Assembly (NCBI GenBank): GCA_964016875.1
Contig: OZ024733.1
Location: 5,386,984-5,450,983 of the forward strand
Direction: 5' to 3'
Length of the DNA: 64,000 nucleotides
Origin: Fallopia convolvulus
Taxonomy: Eukaryota; Streptophyta; Magnoliopsida; Caryophyllales; Polygonaceae
Shown here: one piece after another, positions 56,712 through 64,000 of the stretch
Layout of the letters: the number at the start of each line of letters is the position of its first letter
Numbering within the stretch: the stretch's first letter is position 1
Made by a program: the position numbers and the translations under genes
The notes under the pieces: model-generated
The model's input: the letters and a program-made list of their open reading frames with translations, nothing else
The model's database searches: none
What the model was told of the DNA's origin: nothing

Positions 56712-59600
56712 CAAAAACACCACAAAATTCCCTCTTCTCCCTTTGGAGCTCCCGCCGGACCACCTCCCTGCCCCCGCCGGACGTCTCCGCCCCCTCCGCG
56801 CCACCGTCCGCCCACGCCGGAGACGCCGGAGCCCCTGGCCGCGCCACCCCTGCCCGCCGAGCACCTCCTCTGCCTCTTCTCCATTGTTCTGTAATTACAA
56901 AATAGTGAAAGTATAAATTCTAATCTTAATTTTTTTATCTAAGTATTTATATTTTTGTGAATATATTTTTATGAAAGGGTAGAATCAAAAAGGAATAAAT
57001 ATATTAGGTAAAAAGATCTTGTTAGTTGGAAAACTAGAAACAATCTAGTTTACTATGGTAACTTAAGCTAAATAAAAACAAATAGATAAATTCATGGATT
57101 TTATTACATGCATGCTCTTATAAATTATAAATAGATGTTATAAAATAATTGTAACATGCAAAGTCTATAGTTAGTAATATTCCACTTTAGATCCAATAAG
57201 AACTTTAAAAGTTATTATGCATGCCTTAAACTCCAAGATAATATCATACTATATGATCTTAGGAATAAAAGGGTTTAGTAAATAAAACCATTACTATTTT
57301 TATAGGAAGTTAACAAATTCCCTAAGTTAATAAAAGTTGTTGCATGGCCTAATCTATAAAAGATATAGGATTTATAAAATTGAGTGAATAAATAAAATTA
57401 TGAAAATAAATATTTATTCAATAAAAATATGAACTTTAGCATATCTTTATATATGAGAGTTATTACAAAATATCATCTATTATTAGGATATGATAAATAA
57501 GATATTATTAGCATATGAGTTATTATTAGGATATTATAAGAACAAGTATATGATAGCATGGGATTTTTAGTTATAGAATATAATACTATTAATGGAAATA
57601 TTACTAAGTCATCTATAAGGAAAGTATATTTTTATAATCACTAGGTGTAGAGATATTTGCATAAGACATGAGTTCTAGGATAAAAATATCAAGTAAGATA
57701 TTACAAATATTCTAGGAGATTATTATAGCATAAGGATGACTTGCATGAAAGAAATCTTCTAATTATAAAGAAGATATTATTTTTTATAAGCTATAATATT
57801 ATAATAACAAATTATAAATATAAAATAAGATTAATCTAAATTTAGACAAGTTACCTTATAAGGAAATTTAGAAACTTCTAGTTATAGAAACTTCCTTATA
57901 AAGGAGTACATACATGACAATTTTATTTAAAAAGGGATTATGTAGGTAAATACTTTTCTATTAAGAAAATATTATTAATAAAGTATTTTAGATAAGGTAG
58001 TCAAAATTATAAGTTCCATCCTAGAATAAAAGGGAAATTTAAAAGTAATAGTTTATTGTCATGAATAAGTAAAAAGGATAATTTTTAATAATTATTTTAC
58101 TAATTATTTTTAAATAAAGATTTTACGGAATAGTAAGGATATTACAAATCCAAAATAATAATAATGGAATATTATTAGTTTGAGGAAAATAACTTTCTAA
58201 ATTATTATTATAATAATTTAGAATCTCTAACTCTCTTATAAAATATTATAAGAGATAATCCAAATCTTATAAAGAAAATCATGATTTTGAACCTTTTCGT
58301 AAATTTCCGTAACAATAGGTCGAAATCCTCGCTCGTAGTAGGGAATCGCATAAGTTTCGTCAAGGCTCGTGTGCTAGAACTCGTTACGCTAAGGCAAGTG
58401 GAATTTCCCCTTGCAACCTTTACATTCCATTTCGTGAAAATCCTTGATTGTTGGGAACCATTTGTATGCTTAAATAAAAATGAATCTAGGAAATATTGAT
58501 TGCTAGAAATAACGACAATTGTTAGCGTAGTATGCTTTATATTCCTTTGTTAGGATTATATATGCTAGTATGTTGTTATCTTGATTGATTACAATCTCGT
58601 TCAGAGATTTACCTTGAATAAACTAGAAAGGGGTGCGGGTTAGCCGACACCTCTATATAACCTTACTAAGTCGTATGTCCATACGACTTTCGGGATCATG
58701 ATCTCCATCCGCTCCGATTGCAAGAAGGGATTGTGCGGCACTCTAGCTAAGTGCCGGAGAATTGATAGTTCTCCTTCGGGTGGCTCGGAATATCCGTGTC
58801 CCACCACTCTCTATTAAAAATCATTAATAAAGTCGAATATTTTTCGTCACTATATAAGATAAGTGCGAATATACACTTAAGACACCAAAACCGGACCGGT
58901 CTCAAATGATCGATCCGGCTCTGGGTCCGCTCAGGGCGCGAGAGGTTTTCACTTGTATGAATTAATGAACGTTCCCAACATTCTTTTGAAATCCTAAAGA
59001 AGTCTACAATCTAGTAGTTCTTCTATTGCTCATCGAGTTATCTTTGTCCAAAGATATACTCTCCTTCGAACCTCAAAGCTCCACATCAACAAGTTTCATT
59101 ATATAGCCCATCGTAAACACAACCTTAATACCTCTTTCGATAATATTTGAAAATTCCCAAAATACCCTCGGGAAGTTCCCTTCCCGCTTGCTTAGTCTCT
59201 TAGACTAATTCTTCTTTTCCGCATTTTTGCTTGGCATTCTATCGCCCCTCGCGAATTATGTCAGAATCTAGGAACCTCAGCAAGGCGTGAAGTGAAGTGA
59301 AGACGAAGGAAGAACAAGGATTTCAAGATGTACCTTTCTATCATTTTGCTTTAGTTTCATTACGTTTCAAGGACAAGCAGGTTTTGCATTTCAATTCCGA
59401 ACAACTTTATATTTAAAAACAATGTAAGATGTTTTGTAAGAACTAAGTCTCCCTCGGGAGCACCTTTTCTCATTATGTATTATGTTTTATTTCGCATTTT
59501 AAATTGTTCTATATCATTCTAAAAGCCTTGGGTGACTTTGGACGGTAAAGTCTGAGGTCACTGACGGTAATACCCAATGTTGTAAAATAGGGGTGTTACA
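56712..59600 (+). repeat. 3' LTR of the young gypsy element, lacking its start
   Basis: Matches 50675-53563 base for base in length (2889) with about 33 mismatches. The first 770 bases of the LTR, with the tRNA-like module and TATA box, are absent. It starts abruptly at caaaaacaccacaaaattcc right after gag and ends GGTGTTACA next to the TSD. Confidence 0.9.
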
Positions 59601-60286
59601 ATAGCATGAGCCTTTTGTAAAATCTTCTACCCCAACTCTGCGTCCCTAGGCACACAAATCCATCTACACAAACACAGAATACCGTCTGCTCCCTCTACAA
59701 AGTCGGGGGCCTCTCCACGGCTCAATCCCTTAGATCCTGAATCATCACGCAGCTCTCCTGCTTTTGTCTCATCTCCTCAAGTAAAGACAGTTGACACTCT
59801 AGGATCCTCATCTTGCCTTATTAAAGTTGAATTTGCACCTCAATACCATACCTCATTAGCTCTCTTTGTAACTCTAGCTGAGCAGTCAAGTGGTCCAACA
59901 TACACTCCTGAGGCGTCTTCTTACTATGGGCATCAACGACAACATTTGCCTTCCCTAGGTTGTATTGGATCTCAAGGTCATAGTCCTTCAGTAACTCAAG
60001 TCATCTTCTCTGTCTCATATTCAGCTCCCTTGAAGTGAAGATGTACTTGAGGCTCTTATGATTTGTCATCACTTTGCAGGTACTCCCATACAATTAATGA
60101 CAACAAATCTTCAGAGCATGTACCACAGCTTCCAGCTCCAAGTCGTGAGTAAGGTAATTCTACTCGTTCGACTACAACTGTCTGGAGGCATAAGCAATCA
60201 CCATGTCTCTCTGCATCAGTACACAACTCAGGCCTACCTTGGAGGCGTCACTGTAAATCATAAAAAACCTCATTCCCCTAAAGAAG
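59601..60286 (-). pseudogene. Chromovirus RNase H to integrase linker remnant
   Basis: Minus-strand motifs from 60286 down: MIYSDASKVGLSCVLMQRD (RNase H, first Asp), VIAYASRQL, then FKGA.YE..KM-like fragments, YDLEIQYNLGKANVVVDAHS (family: YHPGKANVVADALS) and LTAQLELQRELMRYGIEVQ. Several stops and frameshifts. It continues into the integrase at 47555 across the later insertion. Confidence 0.75.
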
Positions 60287-62603
60287 TGTAACACTCCTAC
60301 TTTGCAACGATGGGTATTACCGCCTGTGACCTCGGATTTTACTGTCTAAAGTCACCCAAGGCTTTGTAAGGTATTAAACTTAAATAAAATGCGGAAATTC
60401 AAAGATAATACATGATATTAAAGGTGCTCGCTCAAAACATGAGACTTTAAGTATTGTCATTACATCTTAAAATGTTTCAAAAGCGACATAATAAGATAGA
60501 GTTTAAGCAGCGGAATTAATAAGATACTGTTCTTGCAAAGCATAGTGGAACCAAAATATGAGAGAACATCTTCGAGATTGACTTGACCTTCCTTCCTTCA
60601 ATTCTTGCATCTTCTTCTTTAAACCTTCGAGAAAAGTTTCCTAGAGTTTGGCATTTGTCGCGAAGGGTGACAAATACCAGGCAAAAATGCAGAAAAGTAA
60701 CGGAATTAGTCTAAGGAGACTAAACAAGTAAGAATGGAGATTTTCAAGGGTAATTTGGTAATTTTAACATTTCATCAAGGATATATGGAAGAGATGTACT
60801 TAAAAGTTATAATCTTTATGAGGAGCTTAAGGACGGAAATTAGGTGATATTGAAGTGAGATAACTTTTATCCGAAAAAAAGAACTACGAGATTGTAGATC
60901 CTCTTAAAGTACAATAATGTTAGGAACATTTTAATTACACAACAAGTTTTAGAAAGCCTCTCGTGCCCTTTTCGGACCTAGACTAACCTCATCATATTCG
61001 GTGCTCAAGATTGGGGAGGTGGCCCGAAGGCGCTTAAGTACCAAACCCACCTTGACAAGCCCGAATAAGCATTCATATTGGAAAGACGATCGTCCAACAA
61101 CCAAGAGCCGGGTTGGTCTTCCAAATTGTACTAATCCAACCCGGTTCAATTTAATTAATGTGCACTAGCACTTATCTTTATTACGTGTAATAAACGTTTC
61201 ATATCAATTATGAATTTTAAGGGGGTGGAGGTTATGAAAGAGTCGAGTCCACTTAAAGGAACAGAGTTCCGACACCTAGCTAGGGGGTAACATCCCTTGA
61301 ACGAATAGGAGCGGACATAGATCATGATCCTTAAGTCGCGGGAAGAGAGGGCGTAAAGTCGTACCACTCGACATATTTTAGAGAGATGTTCGGGGCCAAA
61401 CCCGCATCCCTTATTCTATCTTAAATCCATAACAAATCTCGAAAAGAGATTGAAACAAGCAACACCACAATAAACAGACCTAAGTGCATTTCTACTATAC
61501 GAATAATAATAACGATAATAGAATGTCGTTATTTCTAGCAATCGATATATCCTATGTACATTTATTTAAGCACACAAGTTTGTTCCCAACATAGAGAAGA
61601 TTATAGGAATCGAGATATCGAAGAAAAAGTTTCAAGGAGAATATCCACTTGCCTTGAACTTCGTTCGAACTTAATGAGGGCTCAGAAAATAGGATGACTT
61701 AGAGAATTTGAAATCTTGACCTAGCAATTCGAGATAATATAAAGAAACGAATTCATATTAAAACTCTTATTTCATTTCTTATACAACCTTATCCTAATTC
61801 CTTTCTTTAAGAGAAGACATATTATTCTAAATTATTTATTTTAATAATTTAGGTAGAATAACCAAATAATAATATTCCCTTATTATTATTCTTGAAGTGA
61901 GGTCTTAAATAATTTTTATAAAAATTATACTTAACTAGATGGGCATGCAAAGTAAATTTAATTATATAAATTCCTTTTTAATAACCCACATGCAATATTT
62001 ATTCCATTTATTTAAATAAATATTATATATATGTAAAAATTATTTTATAAAGAGATATAAATTAAAATACGAGTCGGGAATTTATACCGAGCTTAACGAG
62101 AGCGGGATGGCACGAATTTGGAGACATAACGAGATTGGGATTGCTTCTCCCTTTTTCCTAGAATGAACAAATCTGATTTTAAATTAATGCATGGTGGGCC
62201 TAATTTAAATCAGCCCAAAAATATAACCAAGAAGTCCAAAAGTTTACCTAGCCAACTTCTCTTTCTATCTTCTTCTATCTTATGTTTTTTTTCTACGCCT
62301 GTATTACATAACCAAGAGCACAAGAGGAACGCCAACACAGGTTGGGCGGCAGACCGGCGGTGGCGGACTCTAACGAGGACGGCGGAGGCGTGGCGGTCGA
62401 CGGCCGTGGAAGGGTGGTCTGGGGCTGGTGCTCCGGTGGCCAGACTAGGGAGAAGGGATTTTTTGTGATTTTTTTGTGATTTTTTTATAGAAAAAATCAG
62501 AATTTAAGGCAAAAATTAAAGCTAAAAATTAACCTTGAATTTGAGTGTATTTGGAAGAGGAAGAATGGAGAATTGATGTGCCTTTCTCACTAGAACCCAT
62601 CTC

Positions 62604-62611
62604 TATTTATA
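62604..62611 (-). promoter_or_regulatory. TATA box of the second gypsy LTR
   Basis: tataaata on the minus strand, upstream of the GC-rich leader. The layout matches the LTR at 47556. Confidence 0.5.
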
Positions 62612-62874
62612 GTGGAAGGAATGAAACCTTCAATCCACCACCATGGCCAAGGACCTCTCATGAAGAAGGAGGTCCTCCATGAATGGTTGGAGGTGTGTTT
62701 TTTCCCATGGGTGGAAGGGTTTGATTGGAGGAGAAATGAGGTGGAGAGGAGGAGGAATCGGAGAAGAGAGATGTAAGAAGCCACCATTGGTTGTACATTA
62801 AATCAAATTTCCACCGTGGGAGCTTTGCAAGCATTAAGAGAAAGAAGGAAATAAAAAAATTAAATTTCCTTTAT

Positions 62875-62965
62875 TGACAAGATGGTCTTGATAGTATAGC
62901 AGAATGAAGGAGTGTTGGGTGTTTGGAGAGTGCAAGAGGTTGTGGGTTTGAGTCCCACCTCTCAC
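62875..62965 (+). other. tRNA-like module in the second gypsy LTR
   Basis: tggtcttgatagtatagc (A-box-like, from 62883) and gggtttgagtccc (B-box match, 62943-62955) lie on +, antisense to the LTR. This corresponds to the module at 47845-47925. The flanking bases gaggttgt...cacctctc form a T-arm-like stem. Confidence 0.55.
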
Positions 62966-63213
62966 ATTTTTATCTTTTACCCAAATTTCTTCATTTTTTT
63001 ATTAAAAACTTAATTTGACGAAAATTAAATCAAAATTATTATTTATAATTACTTATTTAAATTTTTATTTGTTATCAAGTTAAATTTTAAACAAAATTTA
63101 TTATTATTATTATGAAAAATCATAATAAAGAATAATCTTGTTATTTTAAAGAAATATTTAAATTATTAAAAATAATCATTTCTTTTTAATAGAAATAGCG
63201 GTTATTACAATAA

Positions 63214-63226
63214 TACCCCCTTAAAA
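63214..63226 (-). promoter_or_regulatory. Polypurine tract of the second gypsy element
   Basis: Minus-strand ttttaagggggta lies a few bases before the TGTAATAACC start of the LTR. Confidence 0.65.
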
Positions 63227-63232
63227 TAGTTT

Positions 63233-63560
63233 TGTCCCCGAAACTAGGAAAAACTTAGGCAGTACAAGGTTAGAATATGCAGATAACTACAAACACTCAA
63301 TTGTGAGGATACAACAAAAGTTCTAGTACCACCTTAAAGAACGTTTCGTTCTTTAGTTAGGACGAAGAGAACTTGGGAAAAGGTCTCTGCATCTTTTGCT
63401 TAGTCTCCCAAATTTCCCTAGTCTTACCTTCATCACCATCCTTGACTAGAGTACCCGAACTAGGGAACTTCTTCAATATATAGCTCCTTTATTTGATGCT
63501 CCATGGACTTGTCGTATATAAGTACTCAACAACCTTTCATTGGGTGAGTGCGAGGTTCTC
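63233..63560 (-). pseudogene. Chromodomain-like C-terminal remnant
   Basis: The minus strand reads SSGTLVKDGDEGKTREIWET then KQKMQRPFPKFSS, resembling the end of plant chromovirus integrases (LVKVxW...EEATWExEdxMrxxxPxLF). Upstream frames are broken. Recognition is weak. Confidence 0.35.
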
Positions 63561-64000
63561 ATGACTTACTCAAGTTCTAGAAGAATCTTATCTTTTTGAA
63601 ATTATTAGTGGAATAAGCATCCCCTACTTTCCAAAAGTTTGAAGATGCACTTGAAAAGAACAAGTAGAAGAACTACTATTGCTCCTTTTCCTTAAGGAAT
63701 AGTTGCATTATTGTTCATTGGAAGATTCACACAAGTATACTTATGTGGCTTAAAAGAACCAAATAAAAAGTATTGAAAATCCAATTGGTCTTATTAGTGA
63801 AGTAGGCAGTTGGTCAAGCAGTCTCATATTTCAGCTTGGTATCATACCTACGGAAACTCTGGATTATCCTTATTTGATAGAAGGTCAGATTGCTTATAGA
63901 ATATGCATCTTAGTTGAAACGAGCAGTAGAGTGTTCCCAGGGAGCGAGTAAGAAAATGACTAATTTATTCTATACTTCAAGAATAGAGTCATTGCAGATG
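63561..64000. other. Right edge of window, nothing recognised
   Basis: Presumably more interior of the minus-strand gypsy element. No motif could be read with confidence on either strand. Confidence 0.4.

Larger units (their letters stand above)
47556..59600 (+). mobile_element. Young Ty3/gypsy element with gag and an upstream acidic ORF
   Basis: Starts TGTAATATCC and ends GGTGTTACA, flanked by the perfect TSD ATAGC (47551-47555, 59601-59605). The 5' LTR (47556-53563) is itself split by a solo LTR. The initiator-Met primer site follows. The interior holds an intact acidic ORF and an intact gag, but no pol: gag is followed within 14 bases by a 3' LTR that lacks its first part. The shared LTR parts (2889 bases each) differ at roughly 33 positions by eye with no net length change. 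It is a deletion derivative that inserted recently and would need pol in trans. Confidence 0.88.
47090..60286 (-). mobile_element. Chromovirus (Ty3/gypsy) remnant split by two later insertions
   Basis: RNase H-side coding at 60286-59601 and integrase-side coding at 47555-47090 join in frame across the TSD ATAGC when the 47556-59600 element is removed (…AHAMSYSIHLGTSKMY). The right side is cut at 60287 by a second insertion. Motifs are those of plant Tekay/Del-like chromoviruses. It is the oldest layer of this region. Confidence 0.75.
60287..63209 (-). repeat. 3' LTR of the second gypsy element
   Basis: 2923 bases; in its own sense TGTAATAACC to GGAGTGTTACA. Its last 80 bases align with the end of the 47556-59600 element, so they are sister families. 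Order in LTR sense: antisense tRNA-like module, TATA box (62611-62604), GC-rich island (62450-62330), long AT-rich part. Confidence 0.85.
60287..64000 (-). mobile_element. Second gypsy element, 3' part only, minus strand
   Basis: A 2.9-kb LTR (60287-63209) is preceded, in its own sense, by a purine tract and by decayed chromodomain-like coding. The element therefore runs leftwards, and its remaining body lies beyond the right edge of the window. The left junction falls in the chromovirus RNase H at 60286/60287. The expected TSD partner of agaag is outside the window. Confidence 0.75.

Overview
The window is plant nuclear DNA, almost certainly intergenic heterochromatin of a flowering plant (probably a eudicot; I cannot name the species). 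The evidence is nested LTR retrotransposons, MULE, Tourist, Stowaway and Helitron-type elements, plant-type introns, and TTTAGGG-like repeats. I find no ordinary host gene, rRNA or functional tRNA gene. Nearly every recognisable coding segment belongs to a transposable element, and most are broken.

Layout. (1) 1-15404: a large Mutator-like element. It carries two convergent genes: a plant mobile domain (PMD) gene on + and a transposase with SWIM and OTU-protease parts on -. Both ends are packed with perfect hairpins. A non-autonomous LTR retrotransposon (2009-9789, TSD ACGAC) sits inside a PMD exon. (2) 15405-18000: a T-rich (minus strand) stretch with no supported gene. (3) 18001-24117: a decayed minus-strand Ty3/gypsy element of the Tat type (RT, RNase H, second archaeal-type RNase H), broken by a long-TIR MITE, a 1.4-kb unclassified insert and a solo LTR (TSD CATGG). 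(4) 24375-39588: a Ty1/copia SIRE-like element with an extra third ORF. It is interrupted in gag by a pol-less LTR element (26727-32165, TSD GCAAC), which itself holds a Tourist MITE (TSD TAA). (5) 40584-46490: a probable Helitron containing a solo LTR (TSD CATTA), a long-TIR non-autonomous element full of GAACAAAT repeats, a Stowaway MITE and a MULE-type MITE with a 9-bp TSD. (6) 47090-64000: a minus-strand chromovirus broken by two related Ty3/gypsy elements. The first (47556-59600, TSD ATAGC) is young. It carries an intact gag and, upstream of it, an intact acidic ORF of unknown function. The second (60287 to beyond the window) is seen only as its 3' LTR and the tail of its interior.

Main points of interest: a perfect three-hairpin cloverleaf at 43-147; an ORF that appears to start in an LTR and splice across the LTR/PBS junction (3386-4449); the acidic ORF ahead of gag, with splice-acceptor-like sites directly before both ORFs; antisense tRNA-like A/B-box modules in two chromovirus LTRs; and the finding that the in-frame stops in the MULE and copia genes are all of kinds that single C-to-T or G-to-A changes can produce.

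Coordinates of LTR elements rest on terminal TG/CA and target-site duplications read directly from the sequence. Family names rest on protein motifs recognised by eye.
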